Assembly (NCBI RefSeq): GCF_017654505.1
Contig: NC_054536.1
Coordinates: 34,827,946-34,891,945, forward strand
DNA from: Polyodon spathula
Lineage: Eukaryota > Chordata > Actinopteri > Acipenseriformes > Polyodontidae
DNA length: 64,000 nucleotides
Direction of reading: 5' to 3'
Both the position numbers and the translations under genes were made by a program. Every line of letters starts with the position of its first letter. Positions within the stretch are counted from its first letter, which is position 1. The notes under the pieces are model-generated. The model saw only the letters and a program-made list of their open reading frames with translations, did not search any database and had not been told where the DNA came from. Below are positions 1 to 21,696 of this stretch, piece after piece.

Positions 1-271
1 TGTAACATATTCTACCGTTGTGGCAGCTGTTGTAGGCTGGCTGCCAATTGAAGTTACCAACCAGAAGCAACTGGATCAGATAAGAAGTCAGAGGGTCACT
101 TTCCTTAGAGGTGTTCAGAATAGAGGGCATATTACCTGTATTTTCATGATTAGTTGAATCATTGCAAGTTATAATAAGGAGTGATTAGGCTTAGGACTGA
201 ACTAAATGTGCTACTCTGTTTATTCATGAAAGGCTGGAGTATATTAAAGGGTTCTTTTTTTTTTCTTTAAG
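1..271 (+). other. ALDH5A1 intron 1, 3' end
   Basis: Non-coding sequence ending in a pyrimidine-rich tract and acceptor before exon 2. No other feature was recognised. Confidence 0.8.
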
Positions 272-9567
<9,296 letters not shown>

Positions 9568-9818
9568 ACGCAGAGCATGGGTACCCCTCCTCCCTGATCA
9601 TCGCTGTCCCTTCATGTGAAAAGAGGGAATGAAGATCCAGTAAGAATAGTAGTGGAAAGTTACCCATTAAGCACAAATATTGTTGTAATTGTTTTAATAA
9701 CAAACAGATCTACTCTATCAACAAGTAATCTTAGTTTCAGTTGCTAGTAATAGCAGAAGGATTAAACGTGTAGGGTTTTATGTAAAAGCTGTCGGTATTG
9801 ACCAAACTGTGAATCAGT

Positions 9819-9824
9819 AATAAA
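9819..9824 (+). terminator. Candidate ALDH5A1 polyadenylation signal
   Basis: AATAAA 252 bp after the ALDH5A1 stop. Later AATAAA-like hexamers near 10230-10250 are alternatives. Confidence 0.45.
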
Positions 9825-12682
9825 CACATAATTTGTTCTATTTACATTCTACTGACCACTTTTTGTTTATTGTATTTGATAGTCCTTTATAATAGTGGAC
9901 AAAGAATGTGTTACAGAAAATGATGAGTAAGGGTACAGTCTTTTTGCAAATTTTCACTACATACCTTTTAATGACTTGAAAGGTCAGAATTAAAGTAAAT
10001 GTTAAATGAAACTGTGCCAAAATTATTTTGAATTACATGTATGTATGAAGGATAAAAAAAAGGTTAAGAATTTTGTCTATAGCATATGCTATATCTAAAC
10101 TGTAATGTTGCCAAATTAAATTAGTTGTTGTTTAGAAAAGATGTTCTACAGAGGTTTTGTGGCAATAATGATGTTGTTCTTGACTATCATAGTGTTTGTT
10201 GTTTTGATGTTGTAAAGAAATTTAAATTAAATTAAAATAAAATAAATTAGTTTTAAGAGAAAGTCCAGTGTTCATTAAAATACCTGACATTCATTGCATG
10301 TATAGATAGAACAATGAGAACAGTCTCTGAGCCATATACTGTATTTCACCATTACAGAAAGGAGAATGCAAGTGGAATGGCATTATGGGTAAATTGGATT
10401 CCACTTTATAAAGGGCCTCTTAAAACAAGGGAACTGTATATTCAGAGGTAACACTGCAGTAGGTCAAAATGACTTAAGACATGACTCTTTTAATAAGCAA
10501 ACTCCAAAATGTTTTTGGAATTAGGAACCAATGCTAACACAATGAAGAATATCCAAATAATTGTGTCAGCACTGTAAATGGACACCTTTGTCAGCCACCT
10601 TCTGCATCTTGTTATGTTTGCTGAAGACACATTTTAATACTGTTTCTGTCCAATCTCAGTGTTTACCTTCCAACTGTTTTTCTCATTGTTTTTCAGTTGT
10701 AAATGTTTCAAGTGTAATTGTACAGAGTTACTTTCAGTATTAGGTTCACAGTTTTCAATCAGGATGAAATTTGAGCGTGTACGTTTTCTACAGGCCCAAG
10801 CAATTGTTATAAAAGCAGATGTACAGTGTGGGGTTTCCTGTGCAATTAGCTGGCAGCTGTACCAAATTCATTGTTATTGGCGTACAGGGTGGATACAGTA
10901 AGTAGTTTACTAAGAGGAGTCATGGACTTGGGTATGGAATTTATTTACTGCTGTTTTTCTGTTAATTTCATGTACATTCTCATACTCTTATAATTTCCAA
11001 CTTTCTAACACAATTAAATTAAGACTGTTCAAGGAAGACCCTCCACAACATGGATTTCAGTTCCAGCTACACACATAAACCCATTATACCTGTAGAAAAG
11101 TGTCATTCGCTTTCAATTTACAACTACTGCATACATAACCCAGCTACCTAAATCACTCCCCATCTAATATCATGATGGAGTACGTATTTATTTTAGTAAT
11201 AGTAATAAAATAGACCATCTATTTTAAATAGTAGAATAAACTCTTGCTAATCCACACCTCAAACTGAAATGCTTGCTGATCAATTTAAGTATTACTACAA
11301 ATGTCAACCCAACACTTGCACATGTACATGTACAGTAAAGTGCAGGTCATCATTTCAAAGATAAATGACTACGAGCATGTTAGTTACAAATTACATGCTA
11401 ACCCCAAAGGTCTATTGCTGTTTTTTTTTTTTTATCAAATATAAACTGAGAGTTTATAAAAACAGACTAGAGAAGGCATTTTTAAACTGGTACAGATTAC
11501 GATAAGTACTCCGATCAAGTGTCCAGTCCCAAGTGGTTTAGGTTAGCGCGGTGCTACTGTAATATAATAATGTGCAATGCACGAATCACTGACTAAATTT
11601 TACTGATGCAGGAGTTTTTTTTTTTTTGCAGAGAAATATAACAAGTCGTAGCTAACAAAAGTGCAGTGGTCCAAAGAGCTAATTTATTTACAGTTTGTCA
11701 CAAAAATGCAACATTTCAATAACCTAGGCTAGCTATGCATCAACTACCAAGTCATGGAGTTCACGAATTATGGAATGATTCTATTGATAGTACAATTTCA
11801 TTTTTTGTTGCTATAGAATAATAGGAAATGCATTCATAGGACAGGTCCATTTCTGTTCATACTTATCAAGAGAATGCTTCTACAATTGTGCCCAGTTCAT
11901 ATAACATTTTCAAAGTGTGGATTCGCATGTTTTAAAAATGCAGATGATTGTTCAAACATTTACAGAAGCTTAACTATAAAATTATATCTACTGATGAGTT
12001 ACAACTCAGGCTACTCTAGGGGAAGTCATTTTTGCAGTTGCTATGGTGCCTTTTTAACAGAACTTTTTGCTTTTGCTTGTGTGCGTGGTTCCACTTTACA
12101 ATCATGAGATCCACCACTTGATAATAAACATCTCAATTAACTGAACTTTAAAATATGGTAAATGAGGTGACAAAATAATAAGAACTGTATCTACATTCCC
12201 CTGTTTATGTGCTGTGTAATAAAATTGGTCTGTTCATTTAAATGCTTGGCTTGAAATGGCAGTTTGCCACTTAGGAGAGGCATTGAAAACCCTTTATAAA
12301 TAATCCATTCTTATTAACCAAACTGCTGGAAAAGAAAAAAAAAATTACAATCTAAAATACATTTCCCCTTATTCAGAACTGCATCTTTGTAACATGGCAG
12401 TACATCTGTCTATCTTTGAAACAGAAACTGAAGGAGTCTGTATTTTTGACAAGGCTATTCATGCCATTCTTGGGGTTTCCCTTGCTGGTCTTCTCCCTGG
12501 TGGTGATGGTGTCCTGCTAACTTTCAAACGCAGACCAACATCATCAGGCTAGAGCTGTGCTCTGTGCTTCTCTACTTTATACCTGACGACAGCACAATCA
12601 GACTATCAATTGGTTGCAATTTAAATTAAGAATGTATAACTCCCACAGAAGATTTCATAGGTTATTAGTATACGATTAACTG
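9825..12682. other. Intergenic DNA after ALDH5A1
   Basis: AT-rich, no coding exon recognised on either strand. In human the next gene is KIAA0319; nothing resembling its PKD repeats or transmembrane exon is seen. Small frames near 10561-10901 and 11874-12107 look like chance. Confidence 0.6.
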
Positions 12683-12880
12683 CAATAAGCAGGCTTGGTG
12701 GTCCAAAAGGGGTCTTGTTACCGTGAGGTTCCCAGTTCAATCACAGCTCAGCTACTGACTCACTGTATGTGAGCCTAAGCAAGCCACAACCTCTTTGTGC
12801 TTCCTCCTTGAGATGCACCTGGATAGAGGTGTGTGGGTTCAATTAAGTGATCAAGGAAATGAAAACCTGTACTAGAATGG
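12683..12880 (+). mobile_element. tRNA-derived SINE with MIR/CORE-like body
   Basis: A B-box-like stretch (ggttcccagttcaatcac) is followed by the characteristic order ctcagctactgactcactg, then a degenerate gcaagccacaacctctttgtg, as in MIR/CORE-SINEs. The A box is degraded and no tail or target duplication was fixed. Direction from the box order. Confidence 0.6.
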
Positions 12881-13049
12881 ACTTCACTGTGCTGCGTTTG
12901 AATCTGTGCCTTACTAGAGACAGTGCCACTATTCGTTTTTGTTTCATGAGCTCCAATTTTTCAGATATTTAAAACATATATACATATATTTCTCGAAATC
13001 AAAGAATTTTAGGAAAAATGGACAATTGCTACTTTCTGATTCCAGGTAT

Positions 13050-14340
13050 ATGCATATATTAGTGGTGGTAGATTATGCAACATGATACCCGGAAGCAGTT
13101 CCATTGAGGTCCACTAGTGCCGCTGCAATAGCCACAGAATTAGTGCAGATTATGGCTAGAGTAGGGATCCCCAAGGAAATCCAGACGGATCATGGAACTA
13201 ACTTTCTGTCTAACACGTTACAGCAAGTTTACAAAATACAAAAAATACGTCCCATCAGGACATCTGTTTATCATCCACAGATGGATGTTTTGGTGGAACA
13301 TTTCAATCAGACCTTAAAACAGAAGCATTGGGCATCACTTCTCCCCTACCTCCTTTTTGCAGTGAGAGAGGTGCCACAGAGTTTGACATGGTTCTCCTCC
13401 TTCGAGCTCTTGTACGACCGACAGCCTTCCGGCATCCTCGATCTGCTGAGAGAGGGGTAGGAGGAGCACGATGCTCGTCCAAAAATGTAGTGCAGCATGT
13501 ACAACTACTGAGAGATCGCCTGGATATGATCGGTTGTTTGGCCCAGGACAATCTCAAATCAGCTCACACTGGCAACAGCAGCATTACAACAAAAATGCAC
13601 AAATTTGAACTTTTTGGCCAGGAGACAAAGTAATGCTGCTGCTTCCCTCCTCCGAATCGAAACTTTATGCTAAATAGCAGGGGCCACATGAAGTGATTCA
13701 GGCTATAGGAAAGGTGAATTACGAAATTAGACAGCCCAATCACAGTAATGAAAGAGAAATTTGTTGTGTAAATTTATTAAAGCCCTGGCAGGCAAGAGAG
13801 GCCTTATTTATAGCCCCAGGTGAAGTAGAGGATGATTTAGGCCCTGGTCTAGAGACCTCTAGCACAAAAGACATTTCGATGGGGGAACAGTTTCTTCCTG
13901 ATCAGCAACGAGAGCTGCGTAAGTTAATTGAGGAGTTCAATTATGATGTTTCTGACGTGCCCGGCAGAACTAACCTTGCTGAATATGCCATTATCTCTCC
14001 CTCAGGTGTTACAGTGTTTATAGGATCCTAATAAGTTGATGAAGTGGCATTAGTAAAGAGGTATGGGCGATGCTCGAACTTGGGGTGATTGAGCCTTCCA
14101 GGAGTGAGTGTTGCAGTCCAATTGTGATAGTGGCCAAAAAGGACAGCACCAATCGCTTCTGCGTTGATTTATATAAGGTCGACAAGCTTCTCGATAGACT
14201 GGGAACAGCAAAGTTCATCCTGACTTTGGACCTAACAAAAGGATACTGGCAGATCCCCTTAACCTGCAATTCTAGAAATCCAGACTTTTGGAAAGGCCTC
14301 AGTTTATTTTCCATCGCATATTTTGTTACCCCATCCTCAC
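13050..14340 (+). mobile_element. Ty3/gypsy pol remnant with integrase before reverse transcriptase (Gmr1-like)
   Basis: Four damaged frames run 5' to 3'. First an integrase core with the DDE-type landmarks VDYAT, TDHGTNF and LVEHFNQT (about 13055-13460). Then an integrase C-terminal and linker frame (13693-14031). Then a reverse-transcriptase start with CSPIVIVAKKD and LDLTKGYWQIPL (14070-14280), which breaks off. In ordinary gypsy elements RT precedes INT; the reverse order is typical of the deuterostome Gmr1 group. A TGA replaces an expected Arg codon just upstream of the integrase frame, and several shifts follow, so it is inactive. Confidence 0.82.
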
Positions 14341-14446
14341 AATGAAGTACACAAACCACAAATAGCCAATATATGCATAATATTGTAAGAATTTCCATAT
14401 CTCTGCTGTTAACTGCCATGCTGTACTTATTCAACTCTCTTCTCAT

Positions 14447-14479
<33 letters not shown>

Positions 14480-14804
14480 GCATCTCCTCCGTTGAGGCGG
14501 AGTTTGACGTCAGTCTCTCAAGAGCTCCAAACCTTAGCAGTGCAGTGCTAATACTAATATATAAGGGATCATTAGAAGTGCTAATCGAGGAGTGGCCACA
14601 TGTACAAAAAGGAAGAGAAATCCTTTGTGGGGAGAGAGAATTAAGTGAGTGAAACTGTTTTGTTTGTATCTGTTCAGTGAAGGCGAATGCTCAGTCTACA
14701 GCAGTGTTTGTGTTCATTTGTTTTGTTTAATAAATGTGCCCGTGAGTGCTAGAACTGCAGCTCCCTAGCCTCGCAAGTCTCCTTTCTGATGGTATCCTGC
14801 TACA
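14480..14804 (+). mobile_element. LTR-like segment downstream of the gypsy remnant
   Basis: Contains a TATA-like tatataagg, then about 170 bp later AATAAA, and ends in tgctaca, the expected U3-R-U5 order of an LTR. It follows the pol remnant on the same strand. Start is uncertain (a tgtaag at 14384 could be the true end) and no exact target duplication was found. An (AC)n run is at 14449-14479. Confidence 0.4.
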
Positions 14805-16003
14805 ATAACTGACTACTGTACTGGCATTTGAGAGTTCTGTAGATTAATTGTACCCAGTCACAACACAAGGAGCTTGCAATTGTGTATGATAGGCAACCAC
14901 TGTCATGGGCAGCCACTGCTTCCATTACTGTAAACAATACAGGTAGATATGGCAATGCAAATCAATTAGTAAGCAATGTTATCAGATTTTAAGGAGTAAG
15001 AAACTGCTCTTATAAGCAAAACTGTTAAAATAAGATAATATTTTTGACCAACAACATTCTCCTTTACATACAAAACAAAAGCACAAATCGTGGTATAAAT
15101 GTTTATCCGCCCACCCCCGCCCCTGCTCCCAGCAGGGCTGCCGTTTCTTCACCACTCACACAGGGGTCTGGGATTCTTTGTCAGGGTCTTGGTTTATTCA
15201 CTAAAAACATTTAGGAAAGAAGGGTTGATGACAGGTACAAGGGAAAGGGGTATAATGGAATAGAGTAGGTAGAGATAGAAATACTGAAGTTAGAAGGGTG
15301 GAGAATCTTATCCAGAGTAAGAGGGTAGTGGTGGGTAGTCTGTGTAAGAAACAGACAGGCTATCATCAGGGGCCTGCTGCCTCCACAAGTGTCACATCAC
15401 AACTTGGCAACAGTAAAATTTAACATGTTTTATACTTAATACAAAATATAGTATTTTACTTAACCAGCAATAACTGAATCATTGTTATATTACGTGAACG
15501 TATACACATACCTGCTATTTCATTTTTTCAGGGTTCCAGTCAAACTGCACAACAGGTGCTTCACGATGCAGCTCTCTCTCCATCCAGAGATTTTGGCGCT
15601 CTGCCGAACCTGTTCTGATGCAACCCCTTATAACTCAGTGCCTTAAAGGGATAGTCCTGCATTTGGCTGATATATAAAACTGCTCCCTTTAAACCACCCG
15701 GTTACATAAAGTATACATAACTGTCTATTTTTTGTAAATTAATATTATACATTTTTTAAGCAAGACATTTACAGTTTATTTACAAGGGACAATGGAAGCT
15801 ATGAAACCCAGAATTACTGGTTGCACATGGTGTATAACTATACTAAAGTATAGTCTCCACCTCTCTTCACTGTATAGCTTGTAAAAACCAGTCAAAATGA
15901 AAATAAGTATGTCATCACATGCTATTTATGACATCACCAGGGCAGGTCTGATTGATTGCAGATGAGATTGTTTCTTAATTAAATACTTTTATATCCAAGA
16001 TTC
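14805..16003. other. Intergenic DNA upstream of the IZUMO1-like gene
   Basis: About 15100-15690 is richer in G/C and looks inserted but carries no recognised domain. A stop codon in frame with the IZUMO1-like gene lies at 15980-15982. No promoter element can be assigned with confidence. Confidence 0.5.
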
Positions 16004-17428
<1,425 letters not shown>

Positions 17429-17765
17429 AGATTAAAAGAAAAGTCTTACAAAAAGATGGTAAAGCACAGTAAGATTTTTATAAGTACATTTTAAAAGAGT
17501 AGGTTTTTTATGTGTTTGATTTGTTTCTAGTTTGGTGGTTGGGTAATATAACGGTACCCACGGTGTTCTGTCGGCAAAATGATACTCCCTGATTCTTGAC
17601 AAGTCCTAAGAGTGTCCGTAGCATAATGATTGGAATTCCCGATGTTCTGTCTCTAATGTTTGCTAACTAGGTAGGGTTTCTTACGTATTTTTGTAGTTCT
17701 GTTATGTGGCTTCTCTTGGAAATTAGATCTTGATCTTAGTAAGTCATTATTCCTGGTTCAGGTTC

Positions 17766-17795
17766 TAATAAATAAATAAATAAATAAATAAATAA
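17766..17795 (+). repeat. (AATA)n tract, possible polyadenylation signal or old poly(A) tail
   Basis: Seven or eight AATA units 340 bp after the IZUMO1-like stop. Contains overlapping AATAAA hexamers. It could be the gene's 3' signal or a decayed tail of a retrocopy; the sequence cannot decide. Confidence 0.5.
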
Positions 17796-17912
17796 GCTTG
17801 TTTCACCTGATAAAATGTTTTACTTTTCAGATATGTACAGTAAACATAAAAAAAAATACATAAATAGACGTTCAAAATACACACATTTAAACTCTCTTTC
17901 ATTATATATTTA

Positions 17913-17918
<6 letters not shown>

Positions 17919-17999
<81 letters not shown>
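17919..17999. repeat. (AT)n microsatellite
   Basis: About 80 bp of nearly pure AT dinucleotides. Confidence 0.95.
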
Positions 18000-18002
<3 letters not shown>

Positions 18003-18090
18003 TTACAGCATTAAAACAGTGCAAGTTGTAAATGCTGGTATTAGTTAAAAGTTGTGGATTGAATCCCTTTGTGGAGTATTAAGCCTAGTG

Positions 18091-18130
18091 CCATGCCTGT
18101 CAATTAAACCAGCTCGAGTCACTTTCAATG
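18091..18130 (+). repeat. Duplicated fragment of the IZUMO1-like stalk sequence
   Basis: Matches 16863-16904 inside the coding sequence (stalk before the transmembrane helix) except for a 2-base gap: ccatgcctgtc ... gctcgagtcactttcaatg. Flanks on both sides are unrelated. It is non-coding here. Confidence 0.85.
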
Positions 18131-18825
18131 TGTTTTCAGTTATTTAAGTAACACTTCAATTTACCGATAACACAGCAGAAGCTTCTGCCTCCTAGAAGGC
18201 TTAGCAGAGAGTGAATGTGCTTTAATCTGCCTCATTGACACACATTTATAGTTTTGGACAACCAATCAAAAAGTGCTTTCAGAAACTAACCAGCTCATTG
18301 GAGTCTATTATTTAAAAAAATACTTTTGATGACAGCTCTATTGTTAAGTAAATGTTCAATGTTCAATAAAACAATAACATCCAAGAGTCACTTACAGATG
18401 TAATTCCACAACAGTTTAATGCAATGTTTCAAAATACAGAGCTAAAACATGTTCTGATAATCTATATGAGGATGGTAGATGTCAATGCTTCTGTCATTCA
18501 ATTGATCATGTAGAGTCAGTACAATTTTAAGATCATTATTGCCAGCTGTAAACACGTAGAGAATAAAAAAGCAAATGAGACAACAACGATGGCAAAGCAC
18601 TGCATAAATTTTTCTGTGCTGAAATACTAAGACCTAAGGTACTGCGCTCAAGGCGGAACTTAATTGCATATTTCATTATTGTTTAGTTTAGTTCTTTCCA
18701 CGCATCCTGCCTTTAATGAAGCTGTAATTTCTTAATTAACTTAGATTATCTAACGATGAATAAACAAGCTCAACGCTGTTTTCCAAGCTATACATTCCTT
18801 AAAGGAAAATGATCGCTTTACTGTG

Positions 18826-20085
18826 TAAAGGATGTAGCCACTATACTACACACCCTTTGTTTCATAAATACATTCTGTCTGGATACCCATCTCTTGTTGA
18901 ATTTAGCAAATAACAAGTTAGAATTAGCAAAGAAACAATTGGGAGGATTCATTATGTGTTTACATTAAAAGGGGCGCTATTTAAATTACAATCGGGTAAT
19001 ACTTAGCAGTGAACCTGTGTAGGAACGAATCAGTCAACACGCCTTTCATATTTTATCTTGGTTATTGAAATGCCAGTAAAATGCTAAACTTCATTTCTGG
19101 AGTACTGTACATAGGATTACTCTCACATGACATTGCTGGACTGTTACTGAACTATTTCATTAGGCTTCCAAGCCCATGGCTGGGAAGCCTATTATTGTTG
19201 TTAAGATTATTATTATTATTTTTCTTTCCGTCAACAAAACCTTAAAAGTTGCATAAAATGAAAACCATTGCACGAAAAATCGAAAACACAAAATTTCGGA
19301 GTTGTAAAGTTGTCCAACGGGTATTAATGTCCACAGCTGAAAGAACACAATTGGTCACATTGTATGGCGGCCATATTGGATTTTAAAACACATTTTGGAC
19401 AATTTATAAACATCTTCTTGTCGGAAACCATTTATCGCAGAGCTCTGAAACTTGGTAGTTGGTGCTCAAAAATAAAGTTGATTGGTTCAGTGGTATGGAG
19501 GCCATGTTGGATAACCTAATTAACACAAAAATGTCTTCTTCTCCAAAAGTGCTAATCTGATCAAAGCAAAACTTGGAATACATGATCCAAGTATGGTTTT
19601 CTTTAAAGTTTGCCCAAATTAAGTTGCTACAGTTAAAAACATGGTTGCTGTGGGCCAATCAAATTTCAGCATTGCTCTAGTTGCATGAATTGCACATAAA
19701 ATGAACACCTTTGAAGAAAAACTCTTGAAACTTCACAGAGTAGTGGAGGCCTATGAATGGCAACAATTAAAATGCTTAAATTTCACAATAACTCCTTGGA
19801 AGCCTTAAAGTTGCTTGCAACTTCTAGTTTTTATTGTTATTGTAATGACAGGAATAAGATAAACAGGTCTTTTCAAAGCACCTTCATTTGTAGATTGAAC
19901 TACAGTGTCAGTGGAAGATTAACAATAAACATGATTCTCACAACAGTGCTGGACATTTGTTTTATGATCTCTTGTAATACAATTATTGGGTATTCCTGCT
20001 TATTTTAAAGTGATGTCTATAAACATTGATATGTTTGATGTGTCTTCAGGTGCTTTACTTACTATTACAGCAAGTCTAACTGAAA
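18826..20085 (+). mobile_element. Unnamed interspersed repeat, copy A (interrupted)
   Basis: Both ends of this stretch match, in reverse orientation, the block 59642-60241. Shared strings include aaacaggtcttttcaaa, gtgatgtctataaacattga, gtgtcttcaggtgctttact and catgacattgctggactgtt. Copy A is split by a 661-bp insertion at 19164-19824. No coding domain is seen. Family unknown. Confidence 0.8.
19164..19824 (+). mobile_element. Insertion inside the unnamed repeat
   Basis: Absent from copy B (59642-60241), which is contiguous across the site. Flanked by TAG at 19161-19163 and 19825-19827, a possible 3-bp target duplication. aggcttccaa near the left end and ttggaagcct near the right are inverted copies, though the right one is about 20 bp inside. 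No transposase frame; class unknown. Confidence 0.65.
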
Positions 20086-20101
20086 ATCTTGGCTTTAATA
20101 A

Positions 20102-21409
20102 CAATATGTAACATAATTTTTGTTCCTGGGTAGTAAGTGTTATTTCCTAATTGCTTATGCCTCAAAAGTATAGAAAATGGCTATTATTCCCCACAAACTT
20201 TGCTTTTGTGACCAGGACAGTGATATTTTGAAATTTACCTATTTCCAATGAGCCACATAAAGTCAGAAAAAAACAACATATGAATCCAAATTAACATGTA
20301 TTTATACTAAAGTAATACAAAAATGACTACAAAAGATTTAGAAGTGAGTAGTTTTTCGGGATTTACGATTATACTTTAAATCACTTTCACGAAGCAGCCC
20401 CCAAATGCAGTCTCCCATCATGTTCTCGTTATACTGTCCTTGGTAGCGGCGTTCAAAGTCCAATATATCCTGGTGGAAGCGGTCGCCTTGCTCCTCCGAG
20501 TACGCTCCCATGTTTTCCTTGAATTTATCAAGATGAGCATCAAGGATATGGACTTTGAGGGACATCCTACAGCCCATTGTGCCGTAGTTCTTCACCAGAG
20601 TCTCAACCAGCTCCACATAGTTTTCGGCCTTGTGATTGCCCAGGAAGCCCCGAAACCACTGCGACAAAGCTGTTCCAAGCCGCTTTCTCCTTACTAGTGA
20701 GCTTCTTGGGGAATTCATTGCACTCCAGGATCTTCTTTATCTGTGGTCCAACGAAGACACCGGCTTTGTCTTTTGCCTCAGACAGCTTAGGGAAGAAGTC
20801 TTGAAGGTACTTGAAGGCTGCCGACTCCTTATCTAGAGCTCTGACAAATTATTTCATAATGTCCAATTTGATGTGCAGTGGTGGCATCAGCACCTTCCGG
20901 GGGTCCACCAGTGGCTCCCACTTGACGTTGTTTCTCCCCACAGAGAACTCGGTCTGCTGTGGCCAGTCCTGCCAGTGGTAGTGCGCCTTGGTGTCCCTGC
21001 TGTCCCAAAGGCAAAGATAGCAGGGAAACTTGGTAAAACCGCCTTGGAGACCCATCAGGAATGCCACCATTGCCTCTTGATGCCATCTCAGAAAAATGCA
21101 GATATGTATCCACTTAGGCAGCTGGAACTAAACTGAACTGGTGGGCTTAAGTCCCCTGTATTTATACTACTATTTATATTACTAGAAAGTTCTAGAAAGT
21201 TCTAGAAGTTACTCCAAGTTTACTCAGCACTGAATCTATCTGGAATGTTCTGGAAAATAGGTACATTTCAAAATATCACTGTCCTGGTCACAAAAGCAAA
21301 GTTTGTGGGGAATAATAGCCATTTTCTATACTTTTGAGGCATAAGCAATTAGGAAATAACACTTACTACCCAGGAACCAAAAAAAAAATAAATAAATAGT
21401 TACACGGTG
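20102..21409 (-). mobile_element. CACTA-like DNA transposon with inverted ends and 3-bp target duplication
   Basis: Inverted terminal regions of about 130 bp each share gttcctgggtagtaagtg, tgcttatgcctcaaaagt and tttgtgaccaggacagtg. The right end reads gttacacggtg, giving a CAC...GTG-type terminus; the left is slightly decayed (caatatgtaac). TAA flanks both sides (20099-20101 and 21410-21412). CAC ends plus 3-bp duplications fit the CACTA (EnSpm) superfamily, but the class is inferred from the ends, not from a transposase match. The interior holds a broken minus-strand gene. Confidence 0.8.
20338..21113 (-). pseudogene. Transposon ORF fragment of a repetitive, uncharacterised protein family
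   Basis: Minus-strand frames with FTKFPCYLCLWDSRD (21070-20849), a bridging piece, and FLGNHKAENYVELVETLVKN, GCRMSLKVHILDAHLDKF, EEQGDRFHQDILDFERRYQG and NMMGDCIWGLLRESD (to 20338). Proteins with this layout are widespread in animal genomes as uncharacterised, multi-copy genes. Frameshifts near 20690 and 20830 break it. It lies wholly inside the CACTA-like element, so it is probably the element's own gene. No known catalytic fold can be claimed. Confidence 0.7.
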
Positions 21410-21696
21410 TAATAAAAAAAGAAAGAATTGTGGTAATATATTTTTATTTACTTATTTTAACTATCAACATTATATATATGTTCAAATGCCATGTTTAATT
21501 ATCAATACATTGATAAAAAAAAAAAAAAAAAAAAACACAGAATCTAGTATTGTTTTTAAATGTTCCCAGAGTTTTAGATCCTACTACCTGGTAGGATATC
21601 CCATGCATTTATAACTCTGTAAAAAAGTGCTTCCTAACTTCTGATCTAAACATACTTTTACTCAGCTTCCACTTGTAACAAGGAGATAGTTACAGA

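Noticed and set aside
9825..16003. Hidden KIAA0319 exons
   Set aside because: No frame on either strand resembles PKD repeats or the conserved C-terminal part; short exons cannot be fully excluded by eye.
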